Assembly: GCF_000234665.1 (NCBI RefSeq)
Contig: NC_018323.1
Location: 410,573-474,572, forward strand
DNA: 64,000 nt
Source of the DNA: Leishmania mexicana MHOM/GT/2001/U1103
Taxonomy: Eukaryota > Euglenozoa > Kinetoplastea > Trypanosomatida > Trypanosomatidae
Direction: 5' to 3'
Part shown: positions 1 through 10,319 of the stretch, one piece after another
How the letters are laid out: every line of letters begins with the position of its first letter
Position numbering within the stretch: the first letter of the stretch is position 1
Program-made: the position numbers and the translations under genes
The notes under the pieces: generated by a model
The model's database searches: none
What the model was told of the DNA's origin: nothing
Seen by the model: the letters and a program-made list of their open reading frames with translations, nothing else

Positions 1-1
1 A

Positions 2-2206
2 GAAGCGTCAGCGAGTAACCATATCAGCGGGCCGGCGGCACTAGACACCGCTGCCGAATCCCTCACGGAGGTGCTGCAGGAAGATGCAGCGGCATGCGTT
101 GCGGCCGGAGCAGCAGACGATGGGCCGACGTTGACCGCATCCGAAGGCGGCAGTGCACACACGGAAGTGGAGGTGAAGGACGCAGAAGAAGAGGCAGTAT
201 CGACCACGGCTGCCGAAGACAGCTCGAACGCAGCGGCTTTCAGCGCGGCTGCACCCGCGCCTCCCGTGTCACCGCCGAAGCCGTCTATTTCCATGCCGGT
301 GTACCCAGAAGTAGTATCACGGCTGTATTACGGGGCGACAACGGTGCACCTCTCCGACCGCGCCTTCATTGAGCTGCCTGCCACCGCGAACGTGCTCGTG
401 ATCGACCATCTCGATTGGGACGATGCTCACCTGGCGGCGATCGAGGCAGCGCTGGAGCAGGTTGACCCAGTTGCCGGGCACGTGTTGCTCTACCCGGATG
501 CTTACGCGCCGCAGAGCGAGCACGTGATGGGGGACATAAACACTTACCGCCGCTCTCTCCTGCCCTTCATCTTCGTCTTCCGCACCCAGCTCTCCACCGA
601 GGTCGCGATGGCCGTGCAGCGCCGCCTCGCCAACGCCCTGCATGCGCGCCCCACGCTGGACAGCGCCGCGCAGCAATCGTTGGTGGCGGGGCAAAACGAT
701 CGCACGTCTGTGTGTGTGCTGAGCGCCGCGGAGAGCGAGAAAGGCGGCGAGAACCCGATGCTGGCACCGCAGCCGCGCAAGGCAACTCCGGCATCACCCC
801 GGCGCGCAGTTGATGCCCCGGTCCGCGAGAGCAGCACCGCCGCGACGGCCGCAGCGTCGCCCTTGCATCGCACACCTCCAGCGGCGACGGAAGGACAGCA
901 GAGGGGTGGTAATGCTGGCGGCGCGACAGACAATGCCGTGCAACTACTGTGGGACCTTCTCAACAGCGTTTCCTTCGATGCCTCCTCCTCGAAAAAGTCG
1001 GCGGCGTCGGTAGCAGCGCCGAGCGCGCAAGTGGAGGTTCAGCGAAGCCACCATGGCGACTGCAACGGAAATGGCGGAGCGGCGGCGGAACGGCGGCAGC
1101 GAATCCCCGCGCCAGGCGCCTCCTCTGCCCGGGGGAGCGCGGATAAAGCAGAGCCAGTTAACAGCTGCCCTGCAGGAACCACAACTAACATAACGACTAG
1201 CACCAGTGACACTCGAGAGACCAGCCATGGGCACATTACCGCGAACACTGTTGTGGACGACGCTACACTCTCACAGCCATCTCGACTTGCATACGCGCCA
1301 AGTCTTCTGAACTCGGAAGTCGCCGCCCCGTTCCTCAGCGCGAGCGCGAGAGCTGATGCAGCCGGCGGCGCAGACGCTGCACGCCAGAAGTTTCCTGCGA
1401 CAACGCTGCTAGCCGAGTCGGCCGACGTACACGGAAGCACCGCCATGATCAAGGGTGGCCTCTTCAACTTTGGTGCCATCACGTTCGGCAGAGACAGCGG
1501 GTACTACACCACAGCGGTGCCGCGGCTTCGACGAGCCTCCGGTTCACGATGGGGCATGAACGATGATGACGACGACGTCGACGGGGAGCACAACGCGACA
1601 GACGCGGCAGACGGCGCAGCGACAAGCTCAACTCTCGGCAGTGTGAGTGATTTGGGCCTGTACCCCGTAAGTGAGAGCGTGGCTGCCACTCGTGCGGAAG
1701 CAGCGCGCATCAGCAGGCAAAACGGCGGCGGCAGTCCGTTTACGGATGAGGAGATCGCCAAGATCGAGGAGGAGATCATCCTCGCGCAGCTTAGGAAGAA
1801 GGAGAGGAAGGAGCGGCGCAGCGAGGCGCGCAGGGCGATGCGGGCGAAGGCCAAGGAAGCCAAGTCACAGTTTGCCTGCAAGACCGCATCATCGTCGTCA
1901 CCTGTGTCGTCCGCGCCCTCCACCCCCAAGGGCTCGCGCCTGTGGAAACAACGGCTTCCGGGCAGTCGAAACGGGTCCGACTCGTCCAAGGAGACCGCCA
2001 CAGCACGGGAGCAGGAACTTGCCGAGGACAGTCTTCTGGAGGACTTCATCAGTAGCTTGCTTGTCAAGAACAACCGCAGCAAAGGTCCCAAGACGAACAA
2101 GGTGAAGGTGTCCGTTTCGTCTGCGCCATCTCGAGGGGTCTTGCGCTCCGCCCGCCGCACGCTAGCAACGCCGACGCCATCGACCCGAAGAGGGGTCAAG
2201 CAGTAA
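2..2206 (+). CDS. Hypothetical protein, 5'-truncated by window edge
   Basis: The frame is open from base 2 to a TAA at 2204-2206. The apparent start at 71 is a GTG inside this open frame, so the true ATG lies left of the window. Residues about 100-235 of the visible part form the only compact region, with alternating hydrophobic strands and helices (for example NVLVIDHLDWDD and LLPFIFVFRT). The rest is Ser/Ala/Pro/Thr-rich and probably disordered. Near residue 580-625 a highly charged helix begins with FTDEEIAKIEEE and runs into a Lys/Arg-rich stretch, which could be a coiled coil or RNA-binding tail. The C terminus is also basic. I recognise no named domain. Codon choice is GC3-rich like its neighbours, so I am confident it is coding but not of any function. 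Confidence 0.85.
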   Translation, partial: EASASNHISGPAALDTAAESLTEVLQEDAAACVAAGAADDGPTLTASEGGSAHTEVEVKDAEEEAVSTTAAEDSSNAAAFSAAAPAPPVSPPKPSISMPVYPEVVSRLYYGATTVHLSDRAFIELPATANVLVIDHLDWDDAHLAAIEAALEQVDPVAGHVLLYPDAYAPQSEHVMGDINTYRRSLLPFIFVFRTQLSTEVAMAVQRRLANALHARPTLDSAAQQSLVAGQNDRTSVCVLSAAESEKGGENPMLAPQPRKATPASPRRAVDAPVRESSTAATAAASPLHRTPPAATEGQQRGGNAGGATDNAVQLLWDLLNSVSFDASSSKKSAASVAAPSAQVEVQRSHHGDCNGNGGAAAERRQRIPAPGASSARGSADKAEPVNSCPAGTTTNITTSTSDTRETSHGHITANTVVDDATLSQPSRLAYAPSLLNSEVAAPFLSASARADAAGGADAARQKFPATTLLAESADVHGSTAMIKGGLFNFGAITFGRDSGYYTTAVPRLRRASGSRWGMNDDDDDVDGEHNATDAADGAATSSTLGSVSDLGLYPVSESVAATRAEAARISRQNGGGSPFTDEEIAKIEEEIILAQLRKKERKERRSEARRAMRAKAKEAKSQFACKTASSSSPVSSAPSTPKGSRLWKQRLPGSRNGSDSSKETATAREQELAEDSLLEDFISSLLVKNNRSKGPKTNKVKVSVSSAPSRGVLRSARRTLATPTPSTRRGVKQ

Positions 2207-3720
2207 CACCACGCGTACGCGTCCGTGTTGGCGTGGGCGAGTCTTATCATGCGTTTTACCGGCAGCATCGAGCCATAGAGCAGGAGAGTCTCCGCGGGTG
2301 GAGAACGCGGGCTGACCTGTGTGTGTGTGCGCGCGCGTGTGTGTGTCTCCGTTGTTCCTCCTAAGTTCAAACCTGCCAGCACTAAAAAGGGCTGCGAAGG
2401 GCATCGCCCGCGCACGGCCTTCATGCCCATGGGTGAAAACTCGGGCTCCTGTGCGAACATCGGTGTGGATGTAGGTGCGATGCGCTCCCGTACCCCCCCC
2501 CTCCTCGCTCCCTCCCGAACCTCCGCTCTCGCGCTCCTTCGGTCCCGGAGTGTATCCGTTTCTGCTTACACACGCACACACCTCCCTCTCCTCCCTCCCC
2601 CTCTCTCTCGACGGACTGTCGAACGGGCCACTCACTCCGTCCCATGCTTTCTGAAACCCTGCCACTTCACGTGTGCGTCTTCTCTGATGGAAGTCGACGA
2701 AACGAAACCGAAGCAGAGAGGAGGAGGAGGACACACAGAGAAGACTTGTACACACACACACACAGACGGACGCTGACTGCTCTTCTCCCCCCTCTCCCCT
2801 CTCCCCTCTCCCTATCTCTGCAGCCTCCCCCCCCCATTGTGCATCGCCTCACCACCACCACCAACACGACCACCACCACTACCGCCGCCCGTCTCCCGCA
2901 ACGCCATCACGCGCACGCGCACGCTTCTTTTGAGCATTCTCTTTTTCGCGTGTACCTGAGGGCGACCGAAGCGCATATCGAAGGGAAGGCAGAGCCGCAC
3001 AGACGCACACACGCGCGCGCGGGAAGGGAGTGAGAAAGGTGTGCACGGTGCACGGCGGCCGCGCCAAGGGTGTACGCGCCTTTTGTGCTTCTATCGCGAG
3101 TCTGTGAGAGCGAGAAAACAAAGAGGCTCTGCTGTGTTTGAAGCACAAAATCGAGGGTGCGGCGGCGCTGGCAGTCTTCGTTGTCGCGCACACCCGCACA
3201 TCCGCCGCGCCTCTCGTGCCCTCTCCCTCTCTGTCTCCATTCACTCTAATCATAGACACAAATCGGCGCTGTGCGTCGCAGCATTCCGCGTGCACGTCAC
3301 ACGCGCGCACAGCGGCGCATAGACTACAGCAATCATTAGCCATTACCATTACGTCGCTCTCCGTGCGCGTCCGTCCGTCCGTGCGTGTGTGTGTGTGTGT
3401 GTGTGTGTGCACGCCTGAGGCGCACCGAGGCCCTTTTTTCCCCACTGCATTCCCTTCTGTCGAGAACAGTATCACCTTCTCTCCCCCTCCCTCTCCCTCG
3501 CTCAGGCACGCGCGAGGCGGCGGTCAGCGGCGTCGACCAGCGCCACCCTGTCACTCCGTCGTTTTAGTGCCCATCCCAAGCTTAGAGGAGAGGAGCGGGG
3601 CATACCTCATAGAAGCTGTATTCCGTCATCCCCCCCTCCTACTCTCTCTGCCGCGTCGTGCGTCTCTGCGCTGGGGCGAGCGCGGTCTTTGTGTTAACGT
3701 ACTTCCACCAGGCTTGACTC
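2207..3720. other. Intergenic spacer, 1.5 kb, with microsatellites and pyrimidine tracts
   Basis: This spacer holds GT-rich runs near 2321-2345, CA runs near 2749-2764 and a (TG)12-type run at about 3386-3409. Pyrimidine stretches occur at about 2495-2620 and 2780-2835. Short reading frames here consist mostly of translated dinucleotide repeats (CVCVCV, HTHTHT) on both strands, and I do not support any as a gene. It should contain the 3' UTR and poly(A) site of the first gene and the trans-splice acceptor of the next. Confidence 0.7.
3629..3680 (+). promoter_or_regulatory. Probable spliced-leader acceptor for the 3721 gene
   Basis: A C/T-rich tract at 3629-3649 is followed by the first AG at 3679-3680, with another AG at 3710-3711. 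No ATG lies between either AG and the start at 3721, which supports that start. Trans-splicing at a polypyrimidine-AG signal is the established mechanism in trypanosomatids. The exact AG is my inference. Confidence 0.5.
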
Positions 3721-6700
3721 ATGCTTCGTCTTGTCGGTTGCCGCCTAGGCGGCCGTGTGAGGCGACGCTCTTCAAGTGTCATCATTGACGCCGCCGTTAA
3801 CGCCGTCCTGGCGGAGCTGAGGGCCAAAGCAGCGGATGCGAAAAAGCTGAAGCGGGCCGCTGCATCGAAGGCCCCAGCAGCGGTGAAAGCATCCGCGAAG
3901 CGCGCTGGGACACTCGAGCCACCACCGGCGGGCGCCCCACCACCTCCTGCGACTACGGCAGCGCCTGCAAGACCAAAGGCACGAAACGCCAGCAAGAATC
4001 TCGTTGACACTATCCTCTCAGGTGTGAACTGCACGCTGCTGAAGCACGTCCTCTCCTCCTCCTCGTCGTCTTCGACGTCGACCGACATCCCTGACGTGGG
4101 ACGGGTGTTGCGCCTAGACTACACCACCATCGCCAGAAAGCACCAACTGGGGCACCTCGCAGACATCCTGCTGCTCAACCGCATCCACGCCGCCGTCGTC
4201 AACGACACACATGAGCGCACAGCCGACGGCAAAAACGATGCCGCAGTTGACACGTCGTCGCCGCTGGTGGTGCTCGTGGAGACAACCCTCCCTCGCGAAG
4301 ATGCCGAAGTGCAGGAGTTCATCATCCGCAATGCCCTGAGCATGCACCCACTCCCGCCGGAGGTGACAACCGAAGACGGGCAGTCTATCCACACCCCACC
4401 CTTGACAGTCCTGGTTCTCGGCGACGAGCAGACAAAACGCGTGCGCACACTGGCGGAGCTGCCGCCCGTGCCGCCTCGCGTGCCAGCGGCAGCCCCCCTC
4501 CCCACTGCTCCTTCGACCAACTCCCATGGTGGTGCCCAGGCTGTCAGCGCCGCGCCGGCCTCCGACTGTTCAGCTGCTGCAGGGACGGCTCCGTCGAAAA
4601 CAGGCGATAACCCCCCTCGATGCAACCCCAGTGGAGCGCCGGAGCAAGGCGTCCCGCAGCGCGAGGGGAACCCAAAAAAGGCGAACAGTTCGACGCCGCC
4701 GAAGCCCGACGCGGACAAAACGGCAACGGCGGCGAATGCCGTGTTGCCCTCTACGGCCTCTCCGTCTTCGCCAGTCGCCGCCGCTGCCGCTGCCGCTGCA
4801 AAGCCGGTACCCACGTTAGCAGCCACCGCTGGAGTCGGAAGCACCGCACCGCCGGCAAAGATGGCAGCTTCAGAGGTGAACACAAAGCGGGTGGAGCGAG
4901 TGGCACGCCGTGTAGCACGCCTCTCTCTCAAGGCGCTCGCCGCTCAGAAGAAGCGTAGACCGGCGACGCCGTCTCAGGCGCGCCTGGTCGCTTCCATTGC
5001 GGCCACTGTTTCGGGGAAGCGTGCCGCCGTAGCGCGGCCGCCACGCCTGCTGTCCGTGGACAGCTTGAAGGAAAAGTTGCTGTGGACATCTGAGCCTGGT
5101 CGACCGCTGCCCATTCGAATACTAGAGCCGTTGGTCAGCCCGGCTGTGTACGAGGAAATGCGCACTGCTGCCGCGGCGGATGCCTCGGCCTCGTCCTCTA
5201 CCCCACCGCTCACAATGCACATGGTGGTCTACGGTGTCAGCAAGGAGAGCAGTGCCTCGACGGTGTGGCTTGGTGCCCTGCAAGCTGCCGCCGACCTCAC
5301 CAGCGCCATGTCAGGCGGTGCTTCACAGCTGCCGGCAGAGGTGGCGGAGCTGGCCGGTCTCAATCCTGCGCGCGTCAGGCGCGTCTCGGAGCGCAAGAGC
5401 TCGCAAAAGGCCCGTTTCACGAAGGCAGCAGCGGCCTCCTCGGTCGCCGACGATGGTGTCACTAGCACCGCCACCACGGCGGCGCCAATGTCACCAAAAC
5501 CGTATGTTTACATACTCATTCATACGCGCCTATCCAGAGAAGACGCCGCTGTCCTACAGCAGGAACTGCAGTACCAACTGGCGCAGCTCAAGGCGACGCC
5601 GGCGGGTGCGGAAGTGGCGGGTATGTCAGTGCTAACGGCAGACGACGTGTCCCCGGCACATCTGTCCTATGTGCTGGAGCACTCGATGGTTGAAGGTGGC
5701 GGCAACAACGTGAAGATGAGTGCTATGCGCCGCGGCAGCAAGTCCGTGATGGTACCACCCGCGGCGGCGACGCTCTCTGCCGAAGCCGCCGAGGTGAGTA
5801 ACACCTTTCAAGAGGTGTACCGTATGCTGTCGGATCAGCCGTGGCTTCTGTGCTCCTCATTGCAGTGGGAGACGCCATCCTCCTCTTCTCCGCGACCGCC
5901 GCATCCGGACACGCTCGTCAGTGACGCGATCCGTATCGCAGCCCTCACGCAGGTTTTCGTGCAGCGCAAGGAGGCGCTGCTGCGCCAGCACTTTGAGGCG
6001 GCGCAGCAGTCGAGTGCAATGAACGCAGACAGCGAGGCCGTCGCCCGGGCAGCGCAGCGCGTTGAGATGAAGACAATGGTGACGGAGGCGGTCGAGGAGG
6101 TGTCGGTACGCCATGAGCAGGCAACCGCCCACCTCGTCAAGACGCTGTCCAGCATAGTAGGACAGTGGTCGCTGGAGAAGCTATCGGACACGCTGGAGGC
6201 GATCGTGCGAGACGAGGTGAAGCCAATCATGGATGTGCTTGAGGAACGCCTCGCTAGCACGCCGGGGCGCAACGCTGAAGCGGCAAACGTCGAGGCCACA
6301 CCAATCGCCGCAGCACCGGCACTGATGGCGACGCCTGCATCGATGTCCCCGACTGACAGCGCCGACTTCGCGTCCTCTGTGCTCCTTGAGAGGCAAGACG
6401 AGATAAAGGGCACTATGTCGCAGGTCTTGGCGCAGCTACGCGAGCTGAGTGAGCGCACGCCAGCGCTGGCGGCGGCCGCTGCGCAGACTGACAGCTTGGT
6501 AGACTCCGCAGTGGCCCACCCGCCAGAGACTGCAGCCGCTCTACCGAAGAGTGAGGAAGAGGTGCGCCTCCTGAGAGACCTTCATGAGCTGCAGGAGCAG
6601 CACCATTCGAAGCTCCGTGAGGCACTAGAGAGCCTGCGGAGCGACGTTCGCACCTTTGCAGCCCAAGAGCGCGAGGCGGCCGAGGCGCGGGCGACGGCCC

Positions 6701-7449
6701 CTGTGGCAGCGTACGCGACCACCCTCTCGCGAGAGTCGCTGGATAGCGCCGTCGCCGACACTGTGCACGAGATTACGCACGCAATCCGGCAAGACATTCA
6801 TGCGAGCGTTGTGAAGCAGCTGGACGCCTACTGCGACGTCTATCGAAGCACCCAAAGTAGCTCACGCGAGGAGCGGCGTGGCGAGGAGCCGTCGACGCCG
6901 GTGCTGCCGGTTACGTCGTTCGAGTTGGAGGAGATGCTGACCCGTGTCGTTGACCACACCGTGCGGACGTCGACGGGCAAGATAGAGAGCCACGTGCGGG
7001 CAGCCATGGAAAAAGTTTACCGAAACGAGCGGGCAACCGATCCCGCCTCCTTGACTGCGGCTGCGTCCACGACCAGTGCGGCAGAATCGGACGAAGCGCT
7101 GAAGACTGCGCTCGAGGGCCTGTGGACCCAGGTGCGCGCGGAGGCGGCGGAGGAAGAGGCAGTGAAGGTGTCGCAGCACAATCGCCAGCTTCTGCGCCTC
7201 TTCCGTCGCCAGCAGCACCTGCAGAGGAGCGCGCCTGGCCGTCAGCCAGCGGCTGCACCGGCGTCGGCCTCATTGCCAGCGTCCCCCTTGTCATATGTGG
7301 CGCTCGAGGAGGCCATGCGCGTGGTCATGCACCCGTACATGGCGCAGATGCAGGCCACCGTAGCCGCAGCAGCAGCCGCAGCCGGCCCTCCTCGCACCTC
7401 TCTGGAGACGTCGTCATCGATTGCATCGGCTGGCGATGGTGCCAAGTAG
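3721..7449 (+). CDS. Putative mitochondrial protein with internal duplication and coiled coils
   Basis: This is a 1242-residue protein. The ATG at 3721 gives an N terminus beginning MLRLVGCRLGG and rich in Arg and Ser, without acids in the first 20 residues, which resembles trypanosomatid mitochondrial presequences. A segment at residues 182-205 (VVLVETTLPREDAEV) is echoed at 595-618 (YILIHTRLSREDAAV). A PPLT-beta-strand motif also recurs near residues 230 and 495, so the N-terminal half seems to contain a duplicated strand-helix unit separated by Ala/Pro/Ser linkers. Residues from about 690 to 1150 are predominantly helical with probable coiled coils. I know of no named domain here. It may be a kinetoplastid-specific mitochondrial factor, which is an inference from the presequence only. 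It stands alone between long spacers. Confidence 0.85.
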   Translation: MLRLVGCRLGGRVRRRSSSVIIDAAVNAVLAELRAKAADAKKLKRAAASKAPAAVKASAKRAGTLEPPPAGAPPPPATTAAPARPKARNASKNLVDTILSGVNCTLLKHVLSSSSSSSTSTDIPDVGRVLRLDYTTIARKHQLGHLADILLLNRIHAAVVNDTHERTADGKNDAAVDTSSPLVVLVETTLPREDAEVQEFIIRNALSMHPLPPEVTTEDGQSIHTPPLTVLVLGDEQTKRVRTLAELPPVPPRVPAAAPLPTAPSTNSHGGAQAVSAAPASDCSAAAGTAPSKTGDNPPRCNPSGAPEQGVPQREGNPKKANSSTPPKPDADKTATAANAVLPSTASPSSPVAAAAAAAAKPVPTLAATAGVGSTAPPAKMAASEVNTKRVERVARRVARLSLKALAAQKKRRPATPSQARLVASIAATVSGKRAAVARPPRLLSVDSLKEKLLWTSEPGRPLPIRILEPLVSPAVYEEMRTAAAADASASSSTPPLTMHMVVYGVSKESSASTVWLGALQAAADLTSAMSGGASQLPAEVAELAGLNPARVRRVSERKSSQKARFTKAAAASSVADDGVTSTATTAAPMSPKPYVYILIHTRLSREDAAVLQQELQYQLAQLKATPAGAEVAGMSVLTADDVSPAHLSYVLEHSMVEGGGNNVKMSAMRRGSKSVMVPPAAATLSAEAAEVSNTFQEVYRMLSDQPWLLCSSLQWETPSSSSPRPPHPDTLVSDAIRIAALTQVFVQRKEALLRQHFEAAQQSSAMNADSEAVARAAQRVEMKTMVTEAVEEVSVRHEQATAHLVKTLSSIVGQWSLEKLSDTLEAIVRDEVKPIMDVLEERLASTPGRNAEAANVEATPIAAAPALMATPASMSPTDSADFASSVLLERQDEIKGTMSQVLAQLRELSERTPALAAAAAQTDSLVDSAVAHPPETAAALPKSEEEVRLLRDLHELQEQHHSKLREALESLRSDVRTFAAQEREAAEARATAPVAAYATTLSRESLDSAVADTVHEITHAIRQDIHASVVKQLDAYCDVYRSTQSSSREERRGEEPSTPVLPVTSFELEEMLTRVVDHTVRTSTGKIESHVRAAMEKVYRNERATDPASLTAAASTTSAAESDEALKTALEGLWTQVRAEAAEEEAVKVSQHNRQLLRLFRRQQHLQRSAPGRQPAAAPASASLPASPLSYVALEEAMRVVMHPYMAQMQATVAAAAAAAGPPRTSLETSSSIASAGDGAK

Positions 7450-8415
7450 GACGGTGTGGCGCGTCCCACAGGCCGGAAGTAACGAAGAGGAGGCGGAGGA
7501 GGGGGAGGCGAGGAGGATGCCGTAGCCTTCGCAGTGCTGCTGCACATAGAAAGGCATAAAGGGTATAGAGAAGCGCGTGCGCGCATTCGATTGATTCGCG
7601 CTGCTGTAGAGAGCAGGACATGAGGGAGCACAGGAGAGGGCTCTCTTGTGGCGTGAAGGTTGTCCAGCTCCGTGTGTGGCTGTGGGGTGTGTGGTGGTCG
7701 GTGGAGTCGAGAAAAGAGCAGCAAAGGACTAGCGAAGAAGGGGCGGTAGGACAACGCATACACACGCGCGGTGGCAGAGGATGCTGGCGTTCGCTTTTCA
7801 GTTCGTCGCCTCCACGCGTCTGGGTCTGTGGGCGCGGGCACTTGTTGGCGTAAATTCCTTTCATGCTGTCGGCGCCCTCCATTGCCGCCGTCCATTGTCG
7901 CCCCGGTGCGTGTTTAGCTCCAGAAGACATACGCTTCTTCTTCCTCGCTCCGTCGCGGTTGCTGCCCACCCCACCCACACCCCTGCCAACCGTCACGGAC
8001 GCACACCCCTGCATGCACATCCTTCTGGAGAGCGTCTGTTGTTCCCCTCCCCCTCCCTCCTCCATGGCAGTATGTGGCGGTGTTGGTCAGTGGCGCCACA
8101 CATACACACACACAAACGCGTGCACGATCGTGCCTTGGGGAATGCATGCAAACATAGATCGATTCGAAGAACAATGGGGCCCCGAGGTCTAGGGACGTGG
8201 TGCGTGACGGCGTGCGGCGTGCGGCGTGGCGTGCGGGTGCGACCGTGTCGTCATGGGGGGATGTCTGGGCAATGTTCATCGTCTTTGTTTTTTGGGGGGG
8301 GAGGATTTCTCGCGCGTTACGTTGGGGAAACGTTGTATCGTTGGCGTCTGCTTGAGGAGGCGTCTCGCCGTTGTCGTTGTCGTCGTCGTCGTCTCCCTTT
8401 CGTTGCCATGATGTG

Positions 8416-8504
8416 TGTGGTTGTATGTGTGTGTGTGCGTGCGTGCGTGCGAGTGCACTCGTGGACTTGGCTGTGGTGGACTTTCCGGACACACTAAAGA
8501 AGAA
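8416..8504. repeat. 89-bp dispersed module, copy 1
   Basis: This segment runs from TGTGGTTGTATG through a GT/GC dinucleotide run to ACACACTAAAGAAGAA-type sequence. It is nearly identical to 28132-28220: the non-repetitive second half, about 50 bp, shows one substitution. It includes the perfect 10-base palindrome GAGTGCACTC. It lies in the 3' UTR region of the 3721 gene. It could be the tail of a retroposon or an independent 3' UTR element. Confidence 0.8.
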
Positions 8505-9336
8505 ATCGAATTTTTCGGTCTTCGGTTCTCCCTCTGAGGTAGCCGCGGCTATGCACGCGCGCAGACGCTCGCCCGACATGCGCGATCACTGGCGTGCCTC
8601 TCCCCCCTGCTGTCTTTTTTTTAGACCTCGGCGATGCCTCTTGCGGCTCCGCCGTGAACGGCATGGTGAGAGCAAAGGATGACGGCGCGTCTGTACCGGC
8701 CCCTCTTCCCCTGGCGCAGCTCCAGTCCACGCACGCCCATCGTTCACGGGCGTCAAAGAAACTGGAGAAGAGGAGGTAAGGGAGGCGCGCAACGGAGTCG
8801 GCTGTGGTGGTCCTCTGTACCATTGGCGCTCACACACACGCACCTCACCCAGCCACTCCCACACCCTTTACGGCATTCGTTATCGTTTCGCGAGTCGGAC
8901 AAAGCGTCACAGCTGCTGCTCAGCGTTGCTCCTGGGCATTCTTGTGCTCTCCCTCCATCTGTGTCTCACCATCACCACCCCCTCTCCATCTCATGTATGT
9001 TCTCGCACATCTTTGCACACGCGCAGGCACACGCAGGGCAGACGAAGAGGAAGCTCGAAGAGCAGCCGAGGTGAAGAGAGGCAGATGAGAGCACGCGATC
9101 TGGTGTGCACCTCTTCTGCTAATTTTTCGTGTTCTTTGTTGCTTGGTCTCGCTGTCGCCTCCGGCCATCACCAGCGGCACCGGCACACACACACACACAC
9201 ACACACATACGTACGTACACGCACATAGCAGGAGAGCACCCGTCCTGTGCCTCGGCCAAGCGCATATAAAAGAGGGACAAGACAAGCGCGCTCGGTCCTG
9301 TGTGGCCTGTGTGCTGGCGTTGACCGGAGGGAGGGG

Positions 9337-9367
9337 CGCGGGAGGGGGGAGGGGGGAGGGGGGGGGC
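9337..9367 (+). repeat. G-run tract with G-quadruplex potential
   Basis: Runs of three to nine consecutive G residues are separated by single A or short spacers, which more than meets a G3+N1-7 quadruplex pattern on the transcribed-sense strand. It lies in the spacer before the kinase gene. Confidence 0.6.
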
Positions 9368-9914
9368 TGTGCATCACGAGCCCACCTCTCCTATCTCTCC
9401 CTCTCGCCTTTACGCCGGCCCACGTCCCTGGTGCTCACATTATCGCGCGCTTTCCCTTGCTCCCACACTCCCTTGCTGCTGCTGCTGCCTACCCGCTTTG
9501 CAAGTGTGCGAGAATACGGCCGCTGACTGCGTGGGATGACTTCTTGCGTTGCTTTCTTCGTTGTTCTTCTGCTTTTCGCTTGGTTTTTTTTGTACAAAAC
9601 GACGTGCGCGAGGTACCCAGGGAGTCCACACGTGTACACACACACGCGCGCGCGCTGGCAAACCGCCTTGCCTCTTTTGCGCCTTTTGTCTCGCTCAGAT
9701 CTCGACGAGGACGGCTCTCTGAAATTCCTTTTGTGTACACTTTCCAACACGGTTGCCGATCCAGCGCCTCTGAACATATAGAAAAAAAACGAAGCGGGTG
9801 AGGGAGGCAGGGAGGAGGGGAGGGGGTCAGTGAGTAAGCAGACGAAACATTGAAGCAAGGAGATCCTCGATACAGAATCCGGCGTCTGCACAGCAGCAAG
9901 GCGTCCGTCCCTCG

Positions 9915-9916
<2 letters not shown>

Positions 9917-9959
<43 letters not shown>
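9917..9959. repeat. (TG)n microsatellite
   Basis: An uninterrupted TG dinucleotide run of about 21 units lies in the spacer upstream of the kinase gene. It is the longest perfect dinucleotide run I noticed in the window and is likely to vary in length between strains. Confidence 0.9.
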
Positions 9960-9962
<3 letters not shown>

Positions 9963-10280
9963 CATGTAGGGGGAAAGGGGCGGAGAGGATACACCACCCA
10001 GGAGGAGCTGCGGCGCCCCTGTTCACAGACACAAGGAAAAAGAAAAGCCACCCTGGTGGCACACGCTAACGCCTTCACAGTGCACAGCTTGTACGACAGC
10101 TCCAAGTTCTTTATTTTTTTTTTCTGTTTCTCGTAGTTTCCCTTCCTGCTCCTCCTGTCGTCGCGTGCGTTGGCGAGTCCTGAAGTGGCGTCGTCACTGA
10201 AGCGAAAGAGGAGGCACCTCACTGTTAACTTCACACTCTCGACACACGCACACATACATACATCCACAGAAGAGCAAGCC

Positions 10281-10310
10281 GTACCCCCTCCCTCCTCGCG
10301 TTATCCTCAG
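10281..10310 (+). promoter_or_regulatory. Probable spliced-leader acceptor for sphingosine kinase
   Basis: The tract ACCCCCTCCCTCCTCGCG is followed by TTATCCTCAG, with the AG at 10309-10310. This is a strong polypyrimidine-AG signal 30 bases before the kinase ATG. Using it would leave the upstream ATG at 10320 in the mature leader. A second AG at 10336-10337 would remove it. Confidence 0.55.
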
Positions 10311-10319
10311 GGAAGGCGG

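Noticed and set aside
1504..2460. 318-codon minus-strand frame
   Set aside because: It lies mainly opposite the first + strand gene, with Ser/Arg-rich shadow composition and no domain. GC-rich genes with biased codons commonly create such antisense frames.
3138..3788. 216-codon frame overlapping the start of the 3721 gene
   Set aside because: It reads through a GT microsatellite (CVCVCV) and pyrimidine tracts, and overlaps a better-supported gene.
9536..9781. 81-codon frame with a hydrophobic N terminus
   Set aside because: The hydrophobic residues come from a T-rich pyrimidine tract (Phe, Leu, Val codons), and the rest has no structure. It is likely part of a splice signal rather than a membrane protein.
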